From Duganella sp. sic0402 (GTDB lineage: Bacteria > Pseudomonadota > Gammaproteobacteria > Burkholderiales > Burkholderiaceae_D), in the NCBI RefSeq assembly GCF_019219065.1, contig NZ_JAHUWK010000001.1:868001-932000 (forward strand): a stretch of 64,000 nt of DNA, written 5' to 3'. Positions within the stretch are counted from its first letter, which is position 1; each line of letters opens with the position of its first letter. Both the position numbers and the translations under genes were made by a program. Positions 34,315 to 43,105 of the stretch are shown here, in pieces. The notes beneath the pieces were generated by a model. That model was not told the DNA's origin. It searched no databases and saw nothing but the letters and a program-made list of their open reading frames with translations.

Positions 34315-36584
34315 AATTTGTCTGGAGTCATAGGTGTGCTGCGTTCGCGCCGTCCTGTCGCGTGATAAATGGCGTTGCACACTGCCGCCGATACGCCCAC
34401 CAGCCCAATCTCGCCCACGCCTTTGGCGCCGATACGGCTGACGATACGGTCATCCTCCTGCACAAAGATGACATCAATCTCATGGATATCCGCATTCACC
34501 GAAACATGGTACTCGGCCAGATTGTGATTCATGAAGCGGCCAAGCCGGTGATCGCAGAACGTCTCTTCATGCAGCGCCTGGCCGATGCCCCACACCACAC
34601 CGCCAACAATCTGGCTGCGCGCCGTTTTGGCGTTGATGATGCGGCCGGCCGCGATGGCGCTCACCACCCTTGTCACGCGCACCGTGCCGAATTCCGGGTC
34701 CACACGCACTTCGACAAACACCGCCGAGTGTGTTGATCGCTGGTACTTCATCTGCTTCAGCATATTCGGCAGCATCATGTACTTCTCTTCAAGACGGGAT
34801 TCACCGCTGCCCGCCATTACATCCACCAACGAAATCGCAGTTTCGGGCCGGCCTCTCACTCGCAGCAGTCCGCCGGTAAATTCGACATCAGCAAAGCGCG
34901 CCTTGGCCAACGGCGATGACGGCAGTTTCTTCGCCAGCTTGAACAGCGTTTTTTGCAGCTTCTCGCACACGCCCTGCACCGCAGATCCCACTGTGGCAAC
35001 ATGCGAAGAGCCGCCCTCAATAGGTGCAACCGGCAGCGTGGAGTCGCCCAGCTGGAAGCGTACCCTCTCCAACGGCAATCCAAGCGCATCGGCAGCGATA
35101 ATGCTCATCGCGGTGTAGGTGCCTGTGCCGATATCGGTGGCGGCGCTGCTGACCACCAGCGAGCCGTCCGCATGCAGCACCGCGCTGGCGCGCGCGAACA
35201 TCTGCATCGCATCCCACATACCAGTCGCCATGCCCCAGCCTATCAGCTCGCGGCCTTCGCGCATCGTTCCTGGCGCCAGCGGGCGCCTGCTCCAGCCAAA
35301 GCGCTCAGCCCCCTGCTCGTAACAGGCGCGCAGTTCTTTGGTGGAGTATGGCAGGCCGTGTGAGGGATCGATCTCCGCGTAATTTTTCAAGCGCAGCGCC
35401 AGCGGGTCCATGTTCAAGGCATACGACAACTCATCCATCGCCACTTCCAGTGCGTGCATGCCGTGCGCGGCGCCCGGTGCCCGCATGTCCATGGGGCTGG
35501 CGTGGTCCAGGTCCACCAGGTGATAGCCCAGCCGAACATGCTCGCATGCATACAGCTCGCCTGACCAGTTGACCACCACCTCCACATAGTCTTCCATGCG
35601 TGAAGTCTCCGCCACCGCTTCATGAATAATGGCGCTCAGCGTGCCGTCCGCTTGTGCGGCCAGCTTGACGCGCTGCACAGTCTCCGGGCGATGGCCGAAG
35701 GTGAACATCTGCTGCCGTGTCAACACCACGCGCACCGAACGCTCCAGCTTCAACGCGGCCATCACGGCCAGCGGCAACTGGTACTGCGGCCGCAATCCGG
35801 AGCCAAAAGCGCCGCCCACATAGGGATTGCGTACCGTGACCTTGTGCTTCGATAGACCGAATACATGCGACACATACCAGCGGCTGTTTTGCGAGCTTTG
35901 CGTCTTGTCGTATATCGTCAGGTGGCCGTCTTCGCTGCGGATCACCGTACTGGCGAACATCTCCAGTGGATTGTGATGCTCTACGCCGCTGTAGTACTGC
36001 CCCTCTATTTTGACGGCCGCCTTTTCCCACACTTCATCCGCATGGCCTTTCGGATCAGGAGGTGGCGTGAAGCCCGCTTTCAAGCGGCTGGGCTTATAGG
36101 AGCGCTCGCGGTTCTCCACCAGCGAGGTAGCGTGATTTTCCACCTCATAATCTACCTCAACCAGCCGGGCGGCGTAACGTGCGGCTTCAAAGGTTGCGGC
36201 GACCACCAGTGCGACCGGCTGCCCGCTGTAGGCAATCTTGTCATCGTACAGCGGCCGGAATGGCGAGCCTGAAGGCGCGGTCATATCCTTGTAGAAGATA
36301 TCGAAGGAACGGATGCGCGGCCGGTTCGCATGCGTAATCACGTCCACCACACCGGGCGTCGCCAATGCGGCTGCAACACGTATCTCCTTGATGCGGCCAA
36401 CCGGAATACTGCTACTGACCACCACACCGTACAGCAGATCCTCGGCTGGATGCTCGGCCGCATAGCGTGCCTTGCCCATTACCTTGTCGCGGCCATCAAC
36501 ACGCGAAACGGCCATGCCGATGCTGACCGCTCCTGTACCCGGTTCCGCCGATGGCGTGCGTAATGCTTCAATCAGATCAGTCAC
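34305..36584 (-). CDS. paoC: Molybdopterin-binding subunit of a PaoC/YagR-type aldehyde oxidoreductase
   Basis: The large catalytic subunit (759 residues) of a three-subunit xanthine-oxidase-family enzyme that oxidises aldehydes. Motifs include SRVDGRDKVMGKARYAAE at the start, VGGAFGSGLRPQYQL at the molybdopterin site, MRAPGAAHGMHALEVAMDEL, and RIGAKGVGEIGLVGVSAAVC with the catalytic glutamate. The start codon is GTG at 36584, overlapping the FAD-subunit stop by 8 bases. The operon order is small membrane protein, 2Fe-2S, FAD, molybdenum subunit, as in paoABC. No paoD/xdhC-type maturation gene is nearby. The true substrate range cannot be deduced. Confidence 0.88.
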   Translation of the reverse strand: MTDLIEALRTPSAEPGTGAVSIGMAVSRVDGRDKVMGKARYAAEHPAEDLLYGVVVSSSIPVGRIKEIRVAAALATPGVVDVITHANRPRIRSFDIFYKDMTAPSGSPFRPLYDDKIAYSGQPVALVVAATFEAARYAARLVEVDYEVENHATSLVENRERSYKPSRLKAGFTPPPDPKGHADEVWEKAAVKIEGQYYSGVEHHNPLEMFASTVIRSEDGHLTIYDKTQSSQNSRWYVSHVFGLSKHKVTVRNPYVGGAFGSGLRPQYQLPLAVMAALKLERSVRVVLTRQQMFTFGHRPETVQRVKLAAQADGTLSAIIHEAVAETSRMEDYVEVVVNWSGELYACEHVRLGYHLVDLDHASPMDMRAPGAAHGMHALEVAMDELSYALNMDPLALRLKNYAEIDPSHGLPYSTKELRACYEQGAERFGWSRRPLAPGTMREGRELIGWGMATGMWDAMQMFARASAVLHADGSLVVSSAATDIGTGTYTAMSIIAADALGLPLERVRFQLGDSTLPVAPIEGGSSHVATVGSAVQGVCEKLQKTLFKLAKKLPSSPLAKARFADVEFTGGLLRVRGRPETAISLVDVMAGSGESRLEEKYMMLPNMLKQMKYQRSTHSAVFVEVRVDPEFGTVRVTRVVSAIAAGRIINAKTARSQIVGGVVWGIGQALHEETFCDHRLGRFMNHNLAEYHVSVNADIHEIDVIFVQEDDRIVSRIGAKGVGEIGLVGVSAAVCNAIYHATGRRERSTPMTPDKLMQ

Positions 36585-37590
36585 TGTCGCTCCCGGTGTT
36601 GTCGTAAGTTCCCGCAGCCGCCAGTTCCAAAGCGCGCATCACGGCGCGCCTGGCCAGCGGGATTTTGAAACTATTTCCACCCTGGCCTTGCGCGCCGTTG
36701 AGCAATGCATCCGCCGCGACCGAAAAACTGTCCGCTATCGCAGCGCGGCCAACCAGCAAGGCTTCCGCCGCCGGCAAGCGCCAGGGCTTGTGCGCCACGC
36801 CGCCCAAGGCCAAGCGCGCCCCGCGCACCATGCCGTCCTCGCCAATATCCAGCATGGCTGCCGCTGACACCAGCGCAAACGCATACGATGCGCGGTCACG
36901 GATTTTCAGGTAACAGGAGTGCCCGGCAAACTGCTGGCTAGGCGGCAGTTCGATATGCGTAATCAGCTCATCCGGCGCCAGCGTAGTGTCGAGCTCGGGC
37001 CGGTCGTCCGGCAAGCGGTGAAAGCTGGCGAAGGGAATCTGCCGCTCGCCACGCAGCGAGCGTACGTGCACCACTGCTTCCAGCGCAGCCAGTGCCACGC
37101 ACATATCGGAGGGGTGAACGGCAATGCATTGATCGCTGGCGCCAAGGATGGCGTGCTGGCGTGTTAGCCCGCCGATCGCCGAACAGCCACGACCAGGCTC
37201 GCGCTTATTACAAGGCACGGTAACGTCATAAAAATAATGGCAGCGCGTGCGTTGCAGCAGGTTGCCGCCATTGCTGGCCATATTGCGTATCTGCGGCGAG
37301 GCGCCGGCGAGGATGGCAGCAGTCAGTATCGGATAGCCTTCGCGCACCAGTGGATGATAGGCAGTATCCGCGTTGCGTGCCGTGGCCCCCAACAGCAGGC
37401 CACCATCATCTGATGAGGTGATGGCTTCCAGGGGCAAGCGGTTGATGTCGACCAGCGTGGCCGGCCGCATCACGAACTCTTTCATCAGATCGAGCAGATT
37501 GGTGCCGCCGGCGATGAAGCTTGCCTCATCACCGATGTGCGTCAATGCCTGGCGGTCATCGCCGGCCTGAAGATAGCTGATTGGATTCAT
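36577..37590 (-). CDS. paoB: FAD-binding subunit of the aldehyde oxidoreductase (PaoB/YagS type)
   Basis: A 337-residue CO-dehydrogenase/xanthine-dehydrogenase flavoprotein. FAD-binding motifs ASFIAGGTNLLDLMKEFV near the N-terminus and GASPQIRNMASNGGNLLQRT mid-domain are clear. The cysteine-containing stretch RCHYFYDVTVPCNKREPGRGC is the extra 4Fe-4S cluster insert characteristic of PaoB, absent from bovine-type enzymes. Electrons pass from the molybdenum centre through the iron-sulfur clusters to FAD. The ATG overlaps the 2Fe-2S gene stop (ATGA). Confidence 0.9.
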   Translation of the reverse strand: MNPISYLQAGDDRQALTHIGDEASFIAGGTNLLDLMKEFVMRPATLVDINRLPLEAITSSDDGGLLLGATARNADTAYHPLVREGYPILTAAILAGASPQIRNMASNGGNLLQRTRCHYFYDVTVPCNKREPGRGCSAIGGLTRQHAILGASDQCIAVHPSDMCVALAALEAVVHVRSLRGERQIPFASFHRLPDDRPELDTTLAPDELITHIELPPSQQFAGHSCYLKIRDRASYAFALVSAAAMLDIGEDGMVRGARLALGGVAHKPWRLPAAEALLVGRAAIADSFSVAADALLNGAQGQGGNSFKIPLARRAVMRALELAAAGTYDNTGSDSD

Positions 37591-38102
37591 GCCGGCACCG
37601 TACCCGGCTCATAAGGCCGGCCAGGAACGTCTTGGCGCAGCCCAAGCACCTCCGTGACGGCAGCGACGATGCCCGGATACGCGCCACAGCGACAGATATT
37701 CCCGCTCATCAGCTCACGCACGTCGGCCACAGTACTCGCCTGGCCTTCATTCATCAGCCCCACGGCAGAACACAACTGACCCGGTGTGCAGTACCCGCAT
37801 TGGAAAGCATCGTGTTCGATAAACGCCTGCTGCAAGGGATGCAGTTGTTCGCCGTCCGCCAGGCCTTCGACGGTGATCACGTCGCGTTCATTCTGCATGA
37901 CAGCCAGTGTCAAACAGGAGTTAATGCGCTTCCCATCCACCAGTACGGTGCACGCGCCACACTGGCCGTGGTCACACCCTTTCTTGGTCCCGGTCATGCC
38001 GGCGCGCTCGCGCAGCAGATCCAGCAAAGACATCCAAGCTTCAACTTCAAATTGCTGAGGTTCGCCGTTAATGTTCAGGCGGACGGAATAAGTAGAATTC
38101 AT
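37587..38102 (-). CDS. paoA: 2Fe-2S subunit of the aldehyde oxidoreductase (PaoA/YagT type)
   Basis: A 171-residue protein with two 2Fe-2S clusters: the plant-ferredoxin-type CDHGQCGACTVLVDGKRINS C set (residues about 45-65) and the all-helical CGYCTPGQ plus NICRCGAYPGI set (about 105-145). From the ATG at 38102 the protein begins MNSTYSVRLNINGE with no Tat signal, whereas E. coli PaoA is Tat-exported; the frame upstream to 38210 runs through the small membrane protein gene and does not supply a twin-arginine signal. The complex is therefore probably cytoplasmic. Its start overlaps the preceding stop by one base (TGATG). Confidence 0.9.
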   Translation of the reverse strand: MNSTYSVRLNINGEPQQFEVEAWMSLLDLLRERAGMTGTKKGCDHGQCGACTVLVDGKRINSCLTLAVMQNERDVITVEGLADGEQLHPLQQAFIEHDAFQCGYCTPGQLCSAVGLMNEGQASTVADVRELMSGNICRCGAYPGIVAAVTEVLGLRQDVPGRPYEPGTVPA

Positions 38103-38341
38103 CAGGTCCTTCCTTCGATTTTCAAAACGCCACGCACATTGGTCACGATCAGGCAAAGCTGCAGTGCGATCAGCGCCCAGGCGTCGTCGTGCCATCCCCA
38201 GGCTATCCATAGCGCGTTACTCAGCAGGAAGGTGATGAAACCAGCTTTACGGCGCAAAGCCGATTTGGAGCCAACCAGCAGGCCCGCAAGCACGGTGATG
38301 GCCATGGCCGGCCATTGCAACAGGTCGATCCAGTCATTCAT
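38102..38341 (-). CDS. Small three-helix membrane protein, first gene of the pao-like operon
   Basis: A 79-residue protein from the ATG at 38341 with three hydrophobic segments (WPAMAITVLAGLLVGS, GFITFLLSNALWIAWGW, AWALIALQLCLIVTNVRGV). The Q-L-x-N-x-RG ending resembles small PnuC/SWEET-like half-transporter proteins, but I do not recognise a characterised family. It is coupled by TGATG to the 2Fe-2S subunit gene, so it is truly part of the oxidoreductase operon. It might anchor the complex or move a substrate or product. Confidence 0.65.
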   Translation of the reverse strand: MNDWIDLLQWPAMAITVLAGLLVGSKSALRRKAGFITFLLSNALWIAWGWHDDAWALIALQLCLIVTNVRGVLKIEGRT

Positions 38342-38486
38342 GGGTGTTGTGCAGGTAGTGACGACGTGGACCAGCATCGCCTATCACCTGATGTTGGTAT
38401 GTGCGACAACACACGGTTACCCGCCAGGACCTTAAGCGTGCGCGGGCTAACAGACAGTCTGGACCGGCCCACCCGATGATGGGTCC

Positions 38487-39515
38487 ATGAAAATCGACCG
38501 TCTACCTTATGCATCGGCGCACTCGTTGAGCGAAGCACTCGCGCGCCTGGAGCCGCAGCAGAGCCCGGCCAGACAACTGGCGCAGTTGATCGACGCCGGA
38601 CAGGATCAATTACCTCTCCCTGCACGCGGCGCCACGCTGCAGCGCTGGCAATGCCTGGCGCTGGCCGCGCACCACGATCTGAGCCTGGCGAAGCTATACG
38701 AAGGCCATACCGACGCGCTGGCCATCCTCGACGAACTGCAAGGCCCATCACGTCCCGGCGCTGCATGGGGCGTATGGTGCGCGGAATCGCGTGATGCAGG
38801 GCTGGTGCTGCGCCAATCCGCCGAAGGCCAGATAGTGCTTGCGGGGCGTAAGCAATGGTGCTCCGGAGCGGCAGCACTGAGCCACGCACTGGTCAGTTGC
38901 ACGAACGCCAACGGTGAACGCCAACTTGCCGCTGTCGCGTTGCGCGATCCGGGTGTTACGATCACCAGCGATGGCTGGCACGCTGTCGGCATGGCCGCTA
39001 CCGCCAGCGTCGATGTGGTATTTGACGATGTACCCGCCATCGCCGTCGGCGCACCCGGTGCATACCTGAACCGTCCCGGCTTCTGGTACGGTGGCGCCGG
39101 CATCGCGGCTTGCTGGTTCGGTGCAGCGCAAGCACTGGCCGGATACCTGCACGCCGCCACGCGTGGACAAGTCCCTGCTGAACCGCACCGGCTGGCCCAT
39201 CTCGGCCAGGTCGAAATCGCGTTAAGCAGCGCTGCCGCCTTGATGCGCGACACCGCCCGTGCGCTCGACCAGGCGCCCGGCGCGTATGCCGGCCGAAAGG
39301 CGATGCGTTTACGGCTGGCGGTTGAAGATGCAGCCACCAAGGTACTGCACCACGTCACCCGCGCGCTGGGCGCAGGGCCCATCTGCCGTGATGCCCGCTT
39401 TGCACAATTGGCGGCCGACCTCCCGGTCTTTTTGCGCCAGAGCCACGCTGAGCGTGACCTCGCTGCGCTGGGCGAACTGGTGGCACAGCAGGAGCACGCG
39501 CCATGGACCTTATGA
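38487..39515 (+). CDS. Acyl-CoA dehydrogenase-like flavoprotein
   Basis: A 342-residue member of the acyl-CoA dehydrogenase fold, shorter than the usual 380. The N-terminal helical part (residues 1-85), the middle beta domain (AWGVWCAESRDAGLVL, IVLAGRKQWCSGAAALSHAL, DGWHAVGMAATASVDVVFDD) and the C-terminal four-helix bundle (GAGIAACWFGAAQALAGYLH, AAALMRDTARALDQ) are visible. The catalytic base glutamate of classical enzymes is not obvious. It is the first of four overlapping genes with a PIG-L deacetylase, a methyltransferase and a glycosyltransferase, indicating a role in a modification pathway rather than beta-oxidation. No substrate can be assigned. Confidence 0.8.
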   Translation: MKIDRLPYASAHSLSEALARLEPQQSPARQLAQLIDAGQDQLPLPARGATLQRWQCLALAAHHDLSLAKLYEGHTDALAILDELQGPSRPGAAWGVWCAESRDAGLVLRQSAEGQIVLAGRKQWCSGAAALSHALVSCTNANGERQLAAVALRDPGVTITSDGWHAVGMAATASVDVVFDDVPAIAVGAPGAYLNRPGFWYGGAGIAACWFGAAQALAGYLHAATRGQVPAEPHRLAHLGQVEIALSSAAALMRDTARALDQAPGAYAGRKAMRLRLAVEDAATKVLHHVTRALGAGPICRDARFAQLAADLPVFLRQSHAERDLAALGELVAQQEHAPWTL

Positions 39516-40276
39516 GCACAACCCACACCCAGCAACGCCGCATTCACGGACGCGGCACGCCAGACGCGGACTGGCAGGCTTGGCCGGGCCTGAGCGCCAT
39601 GCCCGTCACCAGCGCTGCCGACCTGGTTCCCGCGCATCGACGCGCAGTCATCGTCGCACCGCACCCGGATGATGAAATCCTGGCCTGCGGCGGTCTGCTG
39701 CAACAGTTGCAAGACCAGGGAACGCAAATCGTGCTGCTCGCTGTCACTGATGGCGATGCCAGCCATCCCGGTTCGGCGCTGCTTTCCCCGCTCGACCTGG
39801 CACGGCTACGGCCACAGGAAACCGTGGCGGCGCTGACGACACTCGGCGTATCCCCGCAGATCGTCCGCGCCCGCATCCGCGACGGACAGGTCAGCGCCAA
39901 TCTGGAACAGCTGCACCACCTTCTTTTGCAACTGCTACGGCCGGACGATGTGGTGTTCTCCACCTGGCGCCACGACGGCCATCCCGACCACGAAGCTTGC
40001 GGCTTGGCCGCCTCGCTGGCTGCGCGCAGTTGCCGCGCGAGGCTGATCGAAATGCCGGTCTGGAGCTGGCATTGGGCGGCGCCCGGCGACCAGCGGCTGC
40101 CATGGCGCCAGGCGCGCCGCCTGCCGTTGAGTGATGCTGTGCTGAAGCGCAAACAGCAGGCGATTGCCTGCTTTCAGACGCAATTGCGCGACGACGCCAG
40201 CACCGGCCAGCCGGCGATCCTGCCTCCATACGTACTAGGCCGGCTACTGCATCCTTACGAAATCTACTTCTTATGA
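39503..40276 (+). CDS. PIG-L/LmbE-family zinc deacetylase
   Basis: A 257-residue metal-dependent N-deacetylase of the LmbE/PIG-L family, which includes the GlcNAc-PI and mycothiol-pathway (MshB) deacetylases. The zinc motif AVIVAPHPDDEILACGG holds the P-H-P-D-D core, and FSTWRHDGHPDHEACGLAAS supplies the distal H-x-x-H histidines. An AGGAG site at 39490-39494 supports the ATG at 39503, which overlaps the previous gene by 13 bases; an ATG at 39512 would give an ATGA overlap. It probably deacetylates an amino sugar or glycoconjugate made with the glycosyltransferase encoded two genes later. Confidence 0.9.
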   Translation: MDLMSTTHTQQRRIHGRGTPDADWQAWPGLSAMPVTSAADLVPAHRRAVIVAPHPDDEILACGGLLQQLQDQGTQIVLLAVTDGDASHPGSALLSPLDLARLRPQETVAALTTLGVSPQIVRARIRDGQVSANLEQLHHLLLQLLRPDDVVFSTWRHDGHPDHEACGLAASLAARSCRARLIEMPVWSWHWAAPGDQRLPWRQARRLPLSDAVLKRKQQAIACFQTQLRDDASTGQPAILPPYVLGRLLHPYEIYFL

Positions 40277-40875
40277 ACGCCCACTTCCAACAGCTATATG
40301 AGCGTAGCGACGACCCCTGGCAGGTGCGCCAGCGCTGGTACGAACAGCGCAAGCGCGCCCTGCTGCTGGCCAGTCTGCCGGAACCGCACTATCGCCACGC
40401 CTTCGAGCCAGCCTGCGGCAACGGAGAATTGACCGCCTTGCTGGCGCGTCGCGCCGGCCAGGTCACCGCCAGCGACCTGTCACCTGCCGCCGTGCAGCTG
40501 ACGCGCAAACGCCTGGGAAACACCGCTGGCGGGCAGGTCGCCGTACGTTGCCAGCGCATGCCCTATGACTGGCCGGCCGGCGTCAGCTTCGACCTGATCG
40601 TGATCAGTGAAATGGCCTATTACCTGAGCGAAGCCGAGTTGCAGCAACTTCGCAGCCACGCTGTACGCACCCTGGCCAGCGATGGCGCGCTGGTGCTGTG
40701 CCATTGGCGCCGTCCATTTTCCGACCGCAAGCTGGACACAGACACCATCCACGCCGCCTTCGATGCCTGTCCGGAACTGCACAGCATCGCCCGTCATGGC
40801 GAGGCGGATTTTTTGCTTGATGTCTGGTCATGCAGCCCGCGCTCTGTCGCGCAACGAGAAGGAGTTACCGCATGA
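40273..40875 (+). CDS. Class I SAM-dependent methyltransferase (NodS-like)
   Basis: A 200-residue methyltransferase. Motif I HAFEPACGNGELTALLARRA binds S-adenosylmethionine, followed by VTASDLSPAAVQLTRKRL, FDLIVISEMAYYLSEAELQQ and SDGALVLCHWRRP. The N-terminal DPWQVRQRWYEQRKRALLL is typical of NodS-like N-methyltransferases that act on a freshly deacetylated amino sugar; here a PIG-L deacetylase is encoded directly upstream with an ATGA overlap. The product may be N-methylated. The downstream glycosyltransferase also overlaps by 4 bases. Confidence 0.88.
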   Translation: MNAHFQQLYERSDDPWQVRQRWYEQRKRALLLASLPEPHYRHAFEPACGNGELTALLARRAGQVTASDLSPAAVQLTRKRLGNTAGGQVAVRCQRMPYDWPAGVSFDLIVISEMAYYLSEAELQQLRSHAVRTLASDGALVLCHWRRPFSDRKLDTDTIHAAFDACPELHSIARHGEADFLLDVWSCSPRSVAQREGVTA

Positions 40876-41651
40876 TCGGCATCATCATCCCGGCACACAA
40901 CGAAGAACTGTACCTGGACGCCTGCCTGCACGCAGCGCGCACTGCCGCCGCCGATACGGCACTGAACGGCGAAGCGGTCCACATCACTGTGGTGCTGGAT
41001 AGCTGCACAGATCGCTCGCGCGCGATTGTCGAACGTCACGCTGCACAATCGGACACCGTATGCTGGATCGATCACTTGTGCGTCGATGCGCGCAACGTTG
41101 GCCATGCTCGCGCCGCCGGCACCCGCCACATGCTGGAGCACGGCGCCCGCTGGCTAGCATTCACCGACGCGGATACCCAGGTATCGCCACAATGGCTGTC
41201 CGAACAGTTGCGCCTGAACGTCGATGTAGTGTGCGGTACTGTCGCGGTACACGACTGGGCGCCGCACCGGCACAATGCAGAACTGTTGCGCAGCTACTTC
41301 CATGACAACTATACGGACGCCGACGGACACCATCACATCCACGGAGCAAACCTGGGCGTATCGGCAGAAGCCTACCTGCGCGCCGGTGGATTCGAGCCGC
41401 TGGCTTGCAGCGAAGATGTCGCCCTGGTCAAAGCACTGGAGCTGAGCGGCGCACGTTTCGCCTGGAGCGCAGCGCCACGCGTGATTACCAGCGCACGTTG
41501 CGACGCCAAGGCGCGCGGCGGCTTTGGCGACACGCTGTTACGCTATGCGGAAAGCGCCCGCGCGGCTGTCGAGGCGGCGGCCGCAAAATATCGTACTATT
41601 ACGCTCCAGGACGTAGCCAGCCACCCGCCGCCACGCATTATCAGAAAATAA
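40872..41651 (+). CDS. Family 2 glycosyltransferase
   Basis: A 259-residue GT-A fold enzyme starting at the ATG at 40872 (AAGGAG ribosome site). The nucleotide-sugar motif IGIIIPAHNEELYLDACL, the VVLDSCTDRSRAIVERHA strand, WLAFTDADTQVSPQWLSEQL with the D-x-D metal site, and GANLGVSAEAYLRAGGFEPL near the acceptor site are diagnostic of GT2. It lacks membrane helices, unlike cellulose-synthase-type enzymes. It is the last of the four overlapping genes and presumably builds the glycoside that the deacetylase and methyltransferase modify. Confidence 0.9.
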   Translation: MIGIIIPAHNEELYLDACLHAARTAAADTALNGEAVHITVVLDSCTDRSRAIVERHAAQSDTVCWIDHLCVDARNVGHARAAGTRHMLEHGARWLAFTDADTQVSPQWLSEQLRLNVDVVCGTVAVHDWAPHRHNAELLRSYFHDNYTDADGHHHIHGANLGVSAEAYLRAGGFEPLACSEDVALVKALELSGARFAWSAAPRVITSARCDAKARGGFGDTLLRYAESARAAVEAAAAKYRTITLQDVASHPPPRIIRK

Positions 41652-41685
41652 ATAGGCCTATGGCGGCCGCAAAGGAGTCCTGTTC

Positions 41686-43011
41686 ATGACGCCACCAGTA
41701 GTCCCTTCATCGCTGGAGCAACCCGGCGTTGGCGTCAATGGCCAGCGCAGTGTGGAGGTGCGCCAGCACGGTCCATGGTGGCGGCGCTTTCTCAGTTTCG
41801 TTGGTCCCGGCTACCTGGTCGCAGTCGGGTATATGGACCCCGGCAACTGGGCGACCGATCTGGCCGGTGGCGCCGCCTACGGTTATTCGCTACTGTGGAT
41901 CATCGGGCTATCCAGCTGCATGGCCATGCTGCTACAGGTGCTGACGGCACGCCTGGGCATCGTCGCGCAGGCCGATCTGGCGCAGCTGAGCCGCCAGCAT
42001 TCGTCACGCCGATCCGCTTTCGTCCAGTGGCTGTTGTGCGAAGTCGCCATTTGCGCTTGCGACCTGGCGGAAGTGATCGGCACCGCCATCGCCCTCAAGC
42101 TGCTATTCGGCATACCGCTCAGCTACGGCGTGATCCTGACTGCGCTGGATGTCTTCGCCATCCTGTGGCTGCAACAGCGCGGCTTCCGCTATCTGGAGGC
42201 GTTCGTCATCGCGCTGCTGGGCGTAATATTCATCTGCTTCGCCATCAACCTCGCGCTGGCACAGCCCGAATGGCGTGCGGTCGCGGAAGGCTTTCTGCCA
42301 TCGGCGCAAACCGTCACCGATCCCGGTATGCTGTACCTGGCCATCGGCATCATCGGCGCCACCGTCATGCCGCACAATCTGTACCTGCATTCCTCAACCG
42401 TGCAAACCCGCCGCTTCGACACCAGCGACGCAGGCAAGCGCAAGGCGATTTCCTTCGCCACCGCTGACATCATCGTCGCGCTGGGTCTGGCCTGCCTGGT
42501 GAATGCCGCCATCCTGATTACCTCGGCGGCGGTATTCCACACCACCGGCAACGCGCATGTGGCGGATCTGGAAGAGGCCTATCAGTTGCTCGGGCCGCTG
42601 ACCGGGACCGCGCTGGCGAGTATCCTGTTTGGCGTGGCGCTGCTGGCTTCCGGCCTCAGTTCCTCCGTCACGGCCACGCTGGCCGGGCAGATCGTCATGG
42701 AAGGCTTTGTGCAGATCCGCATGCCCCCATGGGCACGGCGGCTGATTACGCGCTCGGTCGCCATCGTGCCGGCGCTGGTGGTCACGCTGCTGTACGGCGA
42801 CCATGGCGTCACCAGCCTGCTGCTACTGAGCCAGGTCATCCTCAGCATGCAACTGCCATTCGCCATGTGGCCGCTGATACGCTACGCCAGCGACCGCAAC
42901 ATCATGGGCGGCTTCGCCACGCCACGCGCGGTCAGCTGGCTAGCCTGGCTGATGATGGCGGTCATCGTCACCCTCAACATCATCATGGTGACACGTGCGC
43001 TAACGGGATAA
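41686..43011 (+). CDS. mntH: Nramp-family divalent metal transporter (MntH type)
   Basis: A 441-residue proton-coupled Mn2+/Fe2+ importer with 11 helices. The two metal-binding motifs are present: MDPGNWATD in helix 1 and [14 protein letters not shown] in helix 6, with [20 protein letters not shown] in helix 3 carrying the proton-path residues. An AAGGAG ribosome site precedes the ATG, 34 bases after the glycosyltransferase gene, so it may be read through from that cluster. No MntR or Fur-type site is obvious in the short gap. Confidence 0.92.
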   Translation: MTPPVVPSSLEQPGVGVNGQRSVEVRQHGPWWRRFLSFVGPGYLVAVGYMDPGNWATDLAGGAAYGYSLLWIIGLSSCMAMLLQVLTARLGIVAQADLAQLSRQHSSRRSAFVQWLLCEVAICACDLAEVIGTAIALKLLFGIPLSYGVILTALDVFAILWLQQRGFRYLEAFVIALLGVIFICFAINLALAQPEWRAVAEGFLPSAQTVTDPGMLYLAIGIIGATVMPHNLYLHSSTVQTRRFDTSDAGKRKAISFATADIIVALGLACLVNAAILITSAAVFHTTGNAHVADLEEAYQLLGPLTGTALASILFGVALLASGLSSSVTATLAGQIVMEGFVQIRMPPWARRLITRSVAIVPALVVTLLYGDHGVTSLLLLSQVILSMQLPFAMWPLIRYASDRNIMGGFATPRAVSWLAWLMMAVIVTLNIIMVTRALTG

Positions 43012-43020
43012 ACCACAGTT

Positions 43021-43039
43021 AACGCAATTATGTTGCATT
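43021..43039. promoter_or_regulatory. Fur-like 19-bp pseudo-palindrome, TonB receptor promoter, copy 1
   Basis: AACGCAATTATGTTGCATT lies between mntH and the TonB receptor gene. The right arm TTGCATT is identical in type to the boxes at 34.3 kb; the left arm has one change (AACGCAA). Confidence 0.58.
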
Positions 43040-43058
43040 AGTGAGGATAAGGAATTAT

Positions 43059-43077
43059 TATGCAATTCAGTTGCAAT
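43059..43077. promoter_or_regulatory. Fur-like 19-bp pseudo-palindrome, TonB receptor promoter, copy 2
   Basis: TATGCAATTCAGTTGCAAT lies 28 bases before the ATG of the receptor at 43106, inside a longer inverted repeat (flanking TTATTA and AATAATAA). Core arms TGCAA and TTGCA match the other three copies. Confidence 0.6.
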
Positions 43078-43105
43078 AATAATTCAACCTCTTCCACTTC
43101 ATATC

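Noticed and set aside
38342..38486. Small open frames in the divergent gap before the acyl-CoA dehydrogenase-like gene
   Set aside because: They are extensions or shadows of flanking genes with no ribosome site or conserved features; the 145-base gap is best read as a divergent promoter region.
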